Positions 47,102 through 56,243 of a stretch of 64,000 bases of DNA are shown piece after piece; within the stretch, counting starts at the first letter, position 1; each line of letters begins with the position of its first letter. The stretch lies in the NCBI GenBank assembly GCA_945862435.1, contig CAMAXX010000005.1, positions 62,001 through 126,000 of the forward strand, read 5' to 3'. The notes under the pieces are model-generated. The model made no database searches and had not been told where the DNA came from. It was given only the letters and a program-made list of their open reading frames with translations. The DNA comes from Pseudorhodobacter antarcticus (GTDB lineage Bacteria > Pseudomonadota > Alphaproteobacteria > Rhodobacterales > Rhodobacteraceae). The position numbers and the translations under genes were made by a program.

Positions 47102-48634
47102 TTAGAACTCCATCACCATCTGTCCTTTATCTGAGCCAGATTTGCGCGCTGGCAAGGCGGCACTTTGGCTGGACGCGCGGCGCGGGCCTTGGGCGGTGTG
47201 GCGTTCCAGCACTTCGAACGCCTCGGCCTTGGCGCGGGGCGTGGCGCGGATGATGGATAGACGTGCTTTTGCGGCGCGCGCGGCGGCGCTGGGTTCAACC
47301 AAGGCTTCGGGGTAGCGCCGCCCCAGTATTTGCCCCGCCCCCGACCAGCGCCACGGGGCATGCAAATGCGCGTCAGGCACAGGGCCAAGTTCGGGCAGCC
47401 ATTGGCGCATGAACCGCCCGCTTGGATCTTGGTCAAGGCCCTGTTTTATAGGGTTGTAAATGCGCGGAATATTCACCCCCGTCACGCCCGATTGCATCTG
47501 GATTTGCGGCCAATGGATGCCTGGCTCATAGTCGGTAAACTTGCGCGCAAGTTCCGCCCCCACATCGCGCCAATCCAGCCACAAATGGTAGGTGGCAAAA
47601 GACGTCAGCATGGCGCGGGCGCGAAAGTTGATCCAGCCTGTTGCGTTCAAATACCGCATGGCCGCATCGATAAAGGGCAGACCCGTTTGCCCCGCACTCC
47701 ACGCGCTCAGCAGCCCCGTATCGTGCAGACGTCCCAAGGCATCGCTGGCAGGCTGCATCGCCACGCTGTCCAAATTTGGCTGATCTTCCAGTTTTTGAAT
47801 AAAGTGATCCCGCCACGCAAGGCGGCTTTCAAAGGCGGATAGGCTGCGCGCCCAATTGCTGGACAGCCCATCCGCGCGCTTTGCTGCAAGGGCGTGTGAC
47901 ACCTCGCGCAGCGACAGGCTGCCCAGCGCCAAATGCGGCGAGATGCGCGCGCAGGCCCGTTCGGCCAGCTGGGGCGAAGAAATGCCCCCCGCATACCCGC
48001 CGCCGCGCGTTGCGAAAAAACTGTCCATCACGGCCAGCCCCGCCGCGCGGCCAGCGTTTTGCCGATGCGGGCAAGCGTCAATGCCCAGGCGCAAGGCGCT
48101 TGCGCTGGGGATTGGGCCTGCCTCGATCCCTTGCACCGCGCACAGGGCCGCGGGTGCGGGGATAAGATCGGATGCGACAAAGGCATCGCGCGCGAAAGCC
48201 CAGCCTGCCCGACTTTGATATCCGCGCCGCACGCCCGAGCTTGGCAATTCCTGCCAGCAAACCCCCGCGCGGCGCGCCCATGCGGCCACGGCGCGGTCGC
48301 GGGCAAAACTGGCATCGCACCCTGTTTCCATATGGCTGATCATATGCGTAATTTTGGCGCGCTTGGCGATGCGCGACAGCACTTCTACCGCGCCGCCGAC
48401 GCGAATGATCAGCGGCGCGCCAAGCCCGCCCAGATCATCGCGCAGATCGGCAAGTGCGTCTGATATGCCCGCCCATTGCCGCGCCGATGCTGTTTTCGCC
48501 GCCCAAACCTCGGGTTCGGCGATATATAAGGGCAGCACCGCCCCGCCCATATCGCGCGCCATATCTACCGCCAAAGCCAAGGCGGCATGATCGTGGATGC
48601 GCAGATCGCGTTTGAACCAGATGAGAACATTCAT
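47102..48634 (-). CDS. Photolyase/cryptochrome family flavoprotein
   Basis: A 510-residue class I-like deoxyribodipyrimidine photolyase or cryptochrome. The N-terminal Rossmann antenna domain begins MNVLIWFKRDLRIHDHAALA. The FAD-binding C-terminal domain has SRLAWRDHFIQKLEDQP, GQTGLPFIDAAMRYLNATGW, INFRARAMLTSFATYHLW and the flavin-near DYEPGIHWPQIQMQSGVTG with IPRIYNPIKQG. The QMQSG stretch resembles the family's WQW..G site but lacks its Trp. I chose the ATG at 48634; the frame is open another 359 codons, antisense to pepN. Coupled with DUF2256, it belongs to the subgroup usually seen with that partner. Repair versus signalling cannot be told. Confidence 0.9.
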   Translation of the reverse strand: MNVLIWFKRDLRIHDHAALALAVDMARDMGGAVLPLYIAEPEVWAAKTASARQWAGISDALADLRDDLGGLGAPLIIRVGGAVEVLSRIAKRAKITHMISHMETGCDASFARDRAVAAWARRAGVCWQELPSSGVRRGYQSRAGWAFARDAFVASDLIPAPAALCAVQGIEAGPIPSASALRLGIDACPHRQNAGRAAGLAVMDSFFATRGGGYAGGISSPQLAERACARISPHLALGSLSLREVSHALAAKRADGLSSNWARSLSAFESRLAWRDHFIQKLEDQPNLDSVAMQPASDALGRLHDTGLLSAWSAGQTGLPFIDAAMRYLNATGWINFRARAMLTSFATYHLWLDWRDVGAELARKFTDYEPGIHWPQIQMQSGVTGVNIPRIYNPIKQGLDQDPSGRFMRQWLPELGPVPDAHLHAPWRWSGAGQILGRRYPEALVEPSAAARAAKARLSIIRATPRAKAEAFEVLERHTAQGPRRASSQSAALPARKSGSDKGQMVMEF

Positions 48635-48751
48635 GGAACATCTATCGCGCAGGGCCAGCGATTCGACAAGAGGGAAATCGGTACTTTGCGCGGGCAAACC
48701 CCTTGCGCCCACGCCCGCTTTGGGAAAGCATTGCGGCAAAGGAGCCATCCC

Positions 48752-51349
48752 ATGAACATGCATATCCCCGCCGCAAATCCGGCCGCCGACCCGCGCACGA
48801 TTCGCCTTTCTGATTACCGCCCCTACAGCCATATTATCGCGGCGGTGCATCTGACATTTGATCTGCATCCAACGGCAACCAAGGTGACGGCGCAGTTGGA
48901 TATCGCCCCCAACCCTGACGCAGAGGCAGGGCAGGATTTGCGGCTGGATGGGCTGGAGTTGCGGCTGATTTCGGCCAAGATCAACGGCGCGCCTGTGGAT
49001 GTAGCGGCCGATGAGGCGGGCCTGACCATACCCGCGCGCCTGCTGCCAAATGGCCCTTTCACGCTGGAAACTGTTGTTGAAAACAACCCATCGGGCAACA
49101 CCGCGCTGGAAGGGCTTTATATGTCGCGCGGGATGTATTGCACCCAGTGCGAGGCGGAGGGCTTTCGCAAAATCACTTTCTACCCCGACCGCCCTGATGT
49201 GATGTCGCGCTTTACCGTGCGGATCAATTCCGATTTGCCTGTACTGTTGTCCAACGGCAACCCTGCGGGGGCGGGTGCGGGCTGGGCCGAATGGCATGAT
49301 CCTTGGCCCAAGCCCGCCTATCTGTTTGCGCTGGTGGCAGGGGAACTTATCGCGCATTCGGGCGCTTTTACAACCATGTCGGGGCGCGATGTGGCGCTGA
49401 ACATCTATGTGCGCGCAGGCGATGAGGGGCGCTGCGCTTGGGGTATGGAAAGCCTTATTGCCTCGATGGCTTGGGACGAGCAGGTCTATGGGCGCGAGTA
49501 TGATCTCGACGTGTTCAACATCGTTGCCGTGGATGATTTCAACATGGGCGCGATGGAAAATAAGGGGCTGAATATTTTTAACTCGAAGGTCGTTCTGGCC
49601 AGCCCCGACACAGCGACGGATGACGATTATGCGCGCATTGAGGCGATCATCGCGCATGAATATTTTCACAATTGGACGGGCAATCGCATCACCTGCCGCG
49701 ATTGGTTTCAACTGTGCCTGAAGGAAGGGCTAACCGTGTTCCGCGACCATCAGTTCAGCGCCGATTTGCGCGGATCAGCGGTGCGGCGGATCGAGGATGT
49801 GCTGGCCCTGCGCGCGCGCCAATTTCGTGAAGATGCAGGCCCATTGGCGCATCCGCCCCGCCCATCCGAGTATATCGAGATCAACAATTTCTACACCGCG
49901 ACCGTTTATGAAAAAGGCGCGGAAGTGATTGGTATGCTGAAAACCCTTGTGGGGGATGCGGGATACGCCAAGGCGTTGGATTTGTATTTCACCCGCCATG
50001 ATGGCGATGCGGCGACGATTGAAGATTGGCTGCAGGTGTTTGAAGATGCTACGGGCCGCGATTTGGCGCAGTTTTCAAATTGGTATTTTCAGGCAGGCAC
50101 GCCGCGCCTAAGCGTGGCCGAGGCATGGGATGGGGCCAAGGGCCGCTTTACCCTGACCTTTACCCAAGAAAACCCAGCCACCCCAAACCAGCCGCACAAA
50201 GACCCCAAAGTTATTCCTATTGCCGTTGGCCTTTTGGGGCCGAACGGCGACGAGTTGTTGGCAACTCAAGTGTTGGAAATGACCAAAGCCAGCCAGTCTT
50301 TCCATTTTGATGGGCTGGGCGCGCAGCCGACCCCATCTATCCTGCGCGGATTTTCCGCCCCAGTGGTGGTGCAGCATAAGGTCGATGCCGCGCGCCATGC
50401 GTTTTTGCTGGCCCATGACACAGATGCCGTTACGCGCTGGGAATCGGCACGCGCGCTGGGCTATGCCAGTATGATGGGCACGATCACGGGCGGCGCGGCG
50501 CCGCTGGCGGGGCTGCTGGATGGGCTGGCGGGCATGGTGCGCGATAGCGCGCTTGCCCCTGCCTTTCGTGCGCTGTGCCTGAAATTGCCGTCCGAAGATG
50601 ACATGGCAGGCCATCTGCACAGCGCGGGGATCACCCCCGACCCTGATGCGATTTTCGCCGCCCGCACGGCGCTGCATACCGCCATCGCGCAAAGGTTGGC
50701 TGGCGATCTGCCCGCGCTTTTGGCTGCCCATGCCCCCACAACAGGCTTTTCGCCCAGTGCCGCAGACGCTGGGCGGCGCGCGCTGCACGGCGCGATGCTG
50801 GCGCTATCGGCGCGGCTGGATGGCGGGACAGGCGGCAAGGCGGCCTATGCGAGCGCGGGCAATATGACCGATAGCGTCGCGGCGCTTGCTGCCCTGCTGA
50901 ATGTGGGCGCAGGCGATTCGGCGCTTGGGCAGTTCTATGACCAATGGCGCGGCGAGAGGCTTGTGCTGGACAAATGGTTCACGCTGCAAATCGCCCTGTC
51001 GCATCCTGATACCACCGCTGCGCTGACGCAAAGCCTAACCCAGCATCCTGATTTTGATATGAAAAACCCCAATCGCTTCCGCAGTGTGATCGGCGGGCTG
51101 ACGGCCAACCATGCAGGGTTTCACCATGCATCGGGCGCGGGGTATCATCTGCTGGCCGACTGGCTGATTAAACTAGACGCAGTCAACCCGCAAACTGCCG
51201 CCCGCATGTCCACGGCGTTCGAGGCGTGGCCGCGCTATGAAGCGGGGCGGCGCGCCCATGCTTGCGCGGCGCTAGACCGCATCTTGGTCGCCAAGGGCCT
51301 GTCGCGGAACCTGTCCGAAATGGCGCAGCGCATCAGGGCGGCGGGATAG
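48752..51349 (+). CDS. pepN: Aminopeptidase N
   Basis: An 865-residue M1 zinc aminopeptidase of the E. coli PepN type. The exopeptidase motif GAMENKGLNIFNSKV and the zinc motif HEYFHNWTGNR, with the third ligand Glu in KEGLTVFRDHQFSAD, are intact. ALEGLYMSRGMYCTQCEAEGFRKITF-type sequence and YPDRPDVMSRF near the N-terminus are characteristic. The C-terminal helical domain ends LDRILVAKGLSRNLSEMAQR. I chose the ATG at 48752 with AAAGGAG upstream; the frame starts earlier but without similarity. It is divergent from the photolyase. Confidence 0.97.
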   Translation: MNMHIPAANPAADPRTIRLSDYRPYSHIIAAVHLTFDLHPTATKVTAQLDIAPNPDAEAGQDLRLDGLELRLISAKINGAPVDVAADEAGLTIPARLLPNGPFTLETVVENNPSGNTALEGLYMSRGMYCTQCEAEGFRKITFYPDRPDVMSRFTVRINSDLPVLLSNGNPAGAGAGWAEWHDPWPKPAYLFALVAGELIAHSGAFTTMSGRDVALNIYVRAGDEGRCAWGMESLIASMAWDEQVYGREYDLDVFNIVAVDDFNMGAMENKGLNIFNSKVVLASPDTATDDDYARIEAIIAHEYFHNWTGNRITCRDWFQLCLKEGLTVFRDHQFSADLRGSAVRRIEDVLALRARQFREDAGPLAHPPRPSEYIEINNFYTATVYEKGAEVIGMLKTLVGDAGYAKALDLYFTRHDGDAATIEDWLQVFEDATGRDLAQFSNWYFQAGTPRLSVAEAWDGAKGRFTLTFTQENPATPNQPHKDPKVIPIAVGLLGPNGDELLATQVLEMTKASQSFHFDGLGAQPTPSILRGFSAPVVVQHKVDAARHAFLLAHDTDAVTRWESARALGYASMMGTITGGAAPLAGLLDGLAGMVRDSALAPAFRALCLKLPSEDDMAGHLHSAGITPDPDAIFAARTALHTAIAQRLAGDLPALLAAHAPTTGFSPSAADAGRRALHGAMLALSARLDGGTGGKAAYASAGNMTDSVAALAALLNVGAGDSALGQFYDQWRGERLVLDKWFTLQIALSHPDTTAALTQSLTQHPDFDMKNPNRFRSVIGGLTANHAGFHHASGAGYHLLADWLIKLDAVNPQTAARMSTAFEAWPRYEAGRRAHACAALDRILVAKGLSRNLSEMAQRIRAAG

Positions 51350-51629
51350 GTTTCAGATCGAAGCCCCTGCAATTGCGGCGCACCTGTGGCCGCAGGGGCA
51401 GGGGCGGCTTATGCTTTGCAACCTTAGGAAGAATATCGGGTATAACCTGCTTGGGCTTCTGGCATTAGTTATTTGAAATCAGTTATTTATGATTGGCGCT
51501 GCGCAGGGGCACACATTGGTTAATTTCCCCCTTTTTGCACCAGTTTTGCCGCAACCTTGCCGCAATCGCCCCGCAGTTTTGCAGGCACGGGATGCTGCCA
51601 AGCTGGCCCGAAGAATAGGGGAATAGGTT
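51350..51629. other. Gene-free interval after pepN
   Basis: About 280 bases without a supported gene. GCCCCTGC (51363-51370) and GCAGGGGC (51392-51399) can pair and may mark the end of the pepN transcript. The rest, with several TTATTT stretches near 51470-51490, probably holds the promoter of the small gene that follows. Confidence 0.4.
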
Positions 51630-51803
51630 ATGAAAAAAGAACGTCGTTGGTTGAAATCGGCCCTAATGGCTGCTGCGCGCGAAGAAGTATTTTTGCCTTG
51701 GGCCATGCGCCGCGGGGGTAAATGTGAAACGGCGCTGCCGAATGCCCTGCGCAAAACTCCGCAAACGCGAGCGGCCTTTCCCTTTGCCATAGCAGCGCGC
51801 TAG
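51630..51803 (+). CDS. Small basic protein of unknown function
   Basis: A 57-residue reading frame found by hand translation. It begins MKKERRWLKSALMAAAREEV and continues FLPWAMRRGGKCE. It has a plausible ribosome binding site (GGGGAATAGG) before the ATG and is strongly basic. I recall short Rhodobacteraceae proteins with the same MKxERRWLKS...PW pattern, so I think it is real. No function is known. It stands alone between pepN and gatB. A longer reading frame on the opposite strand (51479-51790) looks like its shadow. Confidence 0.65.
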   Translation: MKKERRWLKSALMAAAREEVFLPWAMRRGGKCETALPNALRKTPQTRAAFPFAIAAR

Positions 51804-51883
51804 CACCCCAGTTAGCCCGCTAGCCCTCTTGCCCCGCCCGCGCCCCCGCTGATAAAGAGGGGGCAGAAATGACGGAGGCTAAC

Positions 51884-53395
51884 ATGCTGGATTTGACCTA
51901 TACTGCGCCAAAACCCAAGGTCATCGCGGGGGTTAAGCAGGATTGGGAATTGGTGATTGGCATGGAAATTCATGCCCAAGTTGCCAGCCACGCCAAGCTG
52001 TTTTCGGGGGCGTCCACAGGAGTTGGGGCAGAACCCAATGCGCATGTATCCTTTGTGGATGCGGCCATGCCGGGCATGCTGCCCGTCATCAACGAATTTT
52101 GCATTGAACAAGCCGTGCGCACGGGGCTGGGGCTGAAGGCGCAAATTAACCTAACCTCGGCCTTTGACCGCAAGAATTATTTCTATCCCGATCTGCCGCA
52201 GGGCTATCAAATCAGCCAGCTCTATCACCCAATTGTGGGGATGGGCGAGGTGCTGGTGGACATGGGCGGCGGCGTGGCGCGGCTGGTGCGGATTGAGCGG
52301 ATTCATTTAGAACAAGACGCGGGAAAATCCATTCACGATATGGACCCGACAATGTCTTTTGTCGATTTCAACCGCACGGGTGTGGCGCTGATGGAGATCG
52401 TCTCTCGCCCCGATATTCGCGGCCCAGAGGAGGCTGCCGCCTTTGTGACCAAGCTGCGGCAAATTCTGCGGTATTTAGGCACTTGCGATGGCAACATGCA
52501 GAACGGCAACCTGCGCGCGGATGTGAACGTATCTGTCTGCCCGATTGGCCAGTATGAAAAATATCAAGCCACGCAAGACTTTAGCCACCTTGGCACGCGG
52601 TGCGAGATTAAAAACATGAACTCGATGCGGTTTATTCAGTTGGCAATTGACTATGAGGCGCGCCGCCAGATTGCGATTTTGGAAGAAGGCGGGACGGTTG
52701 TGCAAGAAACCCGCCTATATGATCCTGATAAAAACGAAACGCGGTCGATGCGCAGTAAAGAAGAGGCGCATGATTACCGCTATTTCCCCGACCCTGACTT
52801 GCTGCCATTGGAAATAGATCAGGCTTGGGTCGATGATATTGCTGCATCCATGCCCGAACTGCCCGATGCCAAAAAGGCACGGTTTATGGGCGATTTTGGG
52901 CTGACGGATTATGACGCGAACGTGCTGACCGCCGATCTGGAACAGGCCCGTTATTTCGAATCTGTGGCCGCGGGGCGCGATGGAAAACTGGCGGCGAACT
53001 GGGTGATTAACGAGCTGTTTGGCCGCCTGAACAAAGCAGGTCTGACGATTGAGGCCAGCCCAATGTCGGCGGCCCAACTGGGCGGTTTGATCGACCTTTT
53101 GGGCCGCGGCGAGATCACTAGCAAAATAGCCAAAGACCTGTTTGAAATTTTGTGGACGGAAGGCGGCGATGCGGCCGAGGTTGCCGCCGCGCGCGGGATG
53201 AAGGCGCTGACTGACACGGGCGCGATTGAGGCGGCGCTGGACGCGCTGATTGCCGCCAACCCCGAGCAAGTGGAAAAGGCCAAGCAAAACGCCAAGCTAG
53301 CGGGATGGTTCACGGGCCAAGTGCTAAAGGCCACGGGGGGCACGGCCAACCCTGCGGTTGTGGGACAGATGGTGGCGGCAAAGCTGGGGCTTTAG
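51884..53395 (+). CDS. gatB: Asp-tRNA(Asn)/Glu-tRNA(Gln) amidotransferase subunit B
   Basis: A 503-residue GatB, the tRNA-binding kinase subunit of the GatCAB complex that amidates mischarged Glu-tRNA(Gln) and Asp-tRNA(Asn). Signature parts are [20 protein letters not shown], the catalytic-site [35 protein letters not shown], the [16 protein letters not shown] segment, [18 protein letters not shown] and the C-terminal tail [20 protein letters not shown]. The ATG at 51884 has GGAGG five bases upstream; an ATG five codons earlier (51869) is possible. A glutathione S-transferase relic follows directly. Confidence 0.97.
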   Translation: MLDLTYTAPKPKVIAGVKQDWELVIGMEIHAQVASHAKLFSGASTGVGAEPNAHVSFVDAAMPGMLPVINEFCIEQAVRTGLGLKAQINLTSAFDRKNYFYPDLPQGYQISQLYHPIVGMGEVLVDMGGGVARLVRIERIHLEQDAGKSIHDMDPTMSFVDFNRTGVALMEIVSRPDIRGPEEAAAFVTKLRQILRYLGTCDGNMQNGNLRADVNVSVCPIGQYEKYQATQDFSHLGTRCEIKNMNSMRFIQLAIDYEARRQIAILEEGGTVVQETRLYDPDKNETRSMRSKEEAHDYRYFPDPDLLPLEIDQAWVDDIAASMPELPDAKKARFMGDFGLTDYDANVLTADLEQARYFESVAAGRDGKLAANWVINELFGRLNKAGLTIEASPMSAAQLGGLIDLLGRGEITSKIAKDLFEILWTEGGDAAEVAAARGMKALTDTGAIEAALDALIAANPEQVEKAKQNAKLAGWFTGQVLKATGGTANPAVVGQMVAAKLGL

Positions 53396-53671
53396 ATTAC
53401 AACAGCTCAGATCCTTGCGGATTTTGCCGCCCACGCGGCCCATCTGAACGGCCATCCGGCAGAGCGCGCGTTTTTGCTGGAGAGCACCCAGCCCTATGCC
53501 GATTTTTGAATGGCCACCTTCCTGCCCTTTAACGATGTGGCGGGTCTGCCGATCAATGACTATCCGCATATTGCCGCTTGGGCCGCGCGGCTGAACAGGA
53601 TTGCTGCATGGCAAGACCCGTTTGCGGGGCTGAATGCGCCGGAATTGCCGCCCATTGGGCCCAAGCCCTAG
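53396..53671 (+). pseudogene. Glutathione S-transferase C-terminal relic
   Basis: Directly after the gatB stop, in the same frame, the sequence reads ITTAQILADFAAHAAHLNGH and on to ESTQPYADF, then TGA (53507-53509), then MATFLPFNDVAGLPINDYPH, IAAWAARLNRIAAWQDPFAG and a short tail to a TAG at 53669-53671. The second half looks like the last two helices of a GST C-terminal domain (YPHIAAWAARLNRIAAWQDPF). The TGA stands where ADF-W-MATF would be expected, a one-base change from TGG. The whole N-terminal thioredoxin-like domain is absent. I call it a remnant, not a gene; the assignment is by pattern only. Confidence 0.6.
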
Positions 53672-53807
53672 TGGCCCCACCCTAGCCCACCGCAACTGGT
53701 ATGATGACCGTTTCCAACGCGTGCAAAATCATACAACTTTAGCGTTTTTCTTTGAGAATTTTACAGATTTTGATAGAATTTAGGGCAAAGGGTTTTGGGG
53801 GTGTGTG

Positions 53808-54149
53808 ATGCTCAGTTTGAATTACGAATACCGCGTCATTCCCGTGCCGCGCCGCGCGGCACGTGCGCGCGGCGCGAGCAGCGAAGACCGCTTTGCTCTG
53901 TCACTGGCCAGCGTGATGAATGACATGGGGCGCGAGGGCTGGGAATACGTTCGCGCCGATACCCTGCCCTTGGACGAACGTGCAGGTCTGACGGGCGGCA
54001 CGAAAACCAGTTACCTAAATATGCTGGTGTTTCGCCGCGTGATCGTACGCGGCGCGCATATGCTGGAAGCTGGCGAAGACCAAGATCAAGTGTCCCGTAT
54101 GGTGTTTGACGCGCCTGTGCCATTGCGATCGCTGGCCGCGGCAGAATAG
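53808..54149 (+). CDS. DUF4177 domain protein
   Basis: A 113-residue soluble protein with the DUF4177 pattern: YEYRVIPVPRRAARARGASS at the start, EDRFALSLASVMNDMGREGWEYVRADTLP split over the core, then TKTSYLNMLVFRR. GWEY followed by a late strand with FRR is the usual core of this small domain. The function is unknown. The GTG at 53805 and the ATG at 53808 are adjacent possible starts. It appears monocistronic and abuts the convergent aminotransferase gene. Confidence 0.82.
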   Translation: MLSLNYEYRVIPVPRRAARARGASSEDRFALSLASVMNDMGREGWEYVRADTLPLDERAGLTGGTKTSYLNMLVFRRVIVRGAHMLEAGEDQDQVSRMVFDAPVPLRSLAAAE

Positions 54150-55298
54150 CTACAGCGCGCGCGGCAAGGCTGCCGCCAGCAGGTCTAAATCTGCCGCCGT
54201 GCCATGGCTGATGCGCAAGCATCGGTCTTGGGGCGCAGCGCTGGGCATACGTACAAAGATGCCGCTTTGCGCCAGATTTGCCAGAACTTGGCGGGTGTAT
54301 TCGCCATCCCGCCCCAAATCAACGCAGGTGAAATTGGTGGCCGAGGGCAGGGCGCGCAGGCCGCACTCGCCGGCGATCTGGGCAATGCGCGCCCGCGCGG
54401 CCCCGCTGCCTGCCAGAACCTGCGCCAAATGCGCGTTATCAGACAGCGCCGCCAGCCCGCCCGCCTGCACTATCCGCCCCAGCCCGAAATGGTTGCGCAC
54501 GCGGTCAAAGGCGCGGGCCAAATCGGGGGTGCATATGCCATAACCAAGCCGGATGCCGGCCAGTCCATAAGCCTTGGAAAAGCTGCGAAAACGGATCAGG
54601 CGCGGGTCATCTGGCACGATTTCAGGGGCCGTGCCTGTTGGGGCAAATTCGATATAGGCTTCGTCTAAAATCAACAGGGTTTGGAGGGGTAGGGCATCCA
54701 ACATCGCACGGATTGTATCGGCGCTGTGATAACTGCCCATCGGATTGTCGGGGTTGGCGATGTAAACCAGCTTTGCGCCCATCCGCTGCGCCAAATCCAC
54801 CAGCGCCTGCGGATCGCTGGCATCCCCTGCATAGGGCGCAAGGTGCAGCGCCCCGCCAAAGCCTGTGACGTGGTAATTAAAGGTAGGGTATGTGCCGCGC
54901 GAGGTGACAACGCTATCCCCCGCCACAACGCATAGCCGCACAATTAGGCCGAGCAGCCCGTCAACGCCTTCGCCCAGCACGATATGCGCGGAGGCGGTGC
55001 CATGCTTGGCCGCAAGCGCGGCCTTTAGGTCATGGTTTTCAGGGTCGCCATACATCCAAGCCTGCCCCGCCGCCTGCGCCATTGCGCGCGCGGCAAGCGG
55101 CGATGGGCCAAAGCGTTGTTCATTCGCGCCAAGGCGGGCGGCAAAGGGAATACCCGTTTGGCGTTCAATCGCCTCTGGCCCGACAAAAGGTGTTGTGGCG
55201 GGCAGGGCGGCTGCCAAATCGGTCAGGGGCCAGTGGGCAGGATTTATTTGGGTGGGCTTGTCACGCATACCAGCAGAATGCCGATTTTGCGGTGTCAT
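54150..55298 (-). CDS. Histidinol-phosphate aminotransferase-like PLP enzyme
   Basis: A 382-residue class I/II aminotransferase of the HisC type. Visible are RLGANEQRFGPSPLAARAMA, the turn YGDPENHDLKAALAAKHG, the substrate/PLP motif YIANPDNPMGSYHSADT, the PLP-contacting LDEAYIEFAP and the Schiff-base Lys242 in RFRSFSKAYGLAGIRLGYG. GANEQRFGPSP replaces the usual NEN of HisC, so this may be a paralogue acting on another substrate such as an aromatic amino acid. No his genes are close. The ATG at 55298 is weakly supported; 55268 is an alternative. Divergent from an SDR gene. Confidence 0.8.
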   Translation of the reverse strand: MTPQNRHSAGMRDKPTQINPAHWPLTDLAAALPATTPFVGPEAIERQTGIPFAARLGANEQRFGPSPLAARAMAQAAGQAWMYGDPENHDLKAALAAKHGTASAHIVLGEGVDGLLGLIVRLCVVAGDSVVTSRGTYPTFNYHVTGFGGALHLAPYAGDASDPQALVDLAQRMGAKLVYIANPDNPMGSYHSADTIRAMLDALPLQTLLILDEAYIEFAPTGTAPEIVPDDPRLIRFRSFSKAYGLAGIRLGYGICTPDLARAFDRVRNHFGLGRIVQAGGLAALSDNAHLAQVLAGSGAARARIAQIAGECGLRALPSATNFTCVDLGRDGEYTRQVLANLAQSGIFVRMPSAAPQDRCLRISHGTAADLDLLAAALPRAL

Positions 55299-55374
55299 GC
55301 AAGCAGCCCTGCGCGAGGTTGACCTTGCGGTACGCTACCATATCTTTCCAGTGGAAATATTTCAGGGGGCTAAG

Positions 55375-56151
55375 ATGGCGGAACTTGCGTTGATAACTGG
55401 CGCTTCATCGGGCATTGGTCGCGAATTTGCCCGCATTCATGCCGCACGCGGCGGCGATGTGATATTGACCGCGCGGCGCGGCGATGCACTGGCCGCGCTG
55501 AAGACCGAGTTGGAAGCCACCCATAGCATCACCGCCCATGTGATCGCGCTGGATTTGGGTGCGAAAGGCGGAGCGGATGCGCTGATTTCCGCTGTGCAAA
55601 AGCTGGGCCTTGCGCCGCGTATTTTGATCAATAACGCCGGCTTTGGCGGGGCGGGGTATCACATTACCCGCGATATTGCTGCCGAACGTGCGATGATTGA
55701 TCTGAATATCACGGCCCTTGTCACGCTGACCCATCACTATGCCAAGAACATGGTTGCGGGTGGCGGCGGGCGCATTTTGAACGTGGGATCGACGGCGGGC
55801 TTTTTGAACGGCCCCTATCAGGCGGTGTATTTTGCCACCAAAAACTTTGTCAACTCTTATAGCCAAGCTTTAGATATTGAACTGAGCGACAAGGGCGTCA
55901 GCGTGACTGTGCTAGCCCCCGGTTATGTGGAAACAGAATTTGCAGCAGTGGCCGATTTGACCGACGCCAAAATGGTCAAGGCGGGCGGGGCAACCGCCCA
56001 TTCGGCTGCTCTGGCGGGATATAATGCCATGTTGTCTGGCCGGGCTGTAAAGATATCCGACCCAAAGCTGGGCTTTATGATCAATTGGGTTTTCCCCTGG
56101 CTTCCGCGCCGTATGCTGGCGAAAATGGTGGGCCAAACGCAGATGCCGTAA
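55375..56151 (+). CDS. Short-chain dehydrogenase/reductase
   Basis: A 258-residue classical SDR. The cofactor motif TGASSGIG (8-15), ILINNAGFGG, the catalytic Ser139 (NVGSTAGF), Tyr152 and Lys156 (YFATKNF) and the PGYVETEF loop after the active site are all present. The end has a hydrophobic stretch LGFMINWVFPWLPRRMLAKM, suggesting membrane association. CAGGGGG lies about seven bases before the ATG. It stands just upstream of ftsW, a position where dcw clusters usually carry murD. The substrate is unknown. Confidence 0.9.
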   Translation: MAELALITGASSGIGREFARIHAARGGDVILTARRGDALAALKTELEATHSITAHVIALDLGAKGGADALISAVQKLGLAPRILINNAGFGGAGYHITRDIAAERAMIDLNITALVTLTHHYAKNMVAGGGGRILNVGSTAGFLNGPYQAVYFATKNFVNSYSQALDIELSDKGVSVTVLAPGYVETEFAAVADLTDAKMVKAGGATAHSAALAGYNAMLSGRAVKISDPKLGFMINWVFPWLPRRMLAKMVGQTQMP

Positions 56152-56243
56152 AATATCTGGCCCTGCGCTGAATTCTGGTCTACTCTATCGACAGACCTTG
56201 GGACAACCAAGGCAGAGCAGGCGATCAGACAGGCGGATACCCC

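Noticed and set aside
48635..49711. 359-codon N-terminal extension of the photolyase frame
   Set aside because: It runs antisense through pepN; photolyases begin at MNVLIWFKRD, and the extension has no similarity.
51479..51790. 103-codon minus-strand frame in the pepN-gatB gap
   Set aside because: It lies opposite the better-supported small basic protein, has no ribosome binding site and no pattern.
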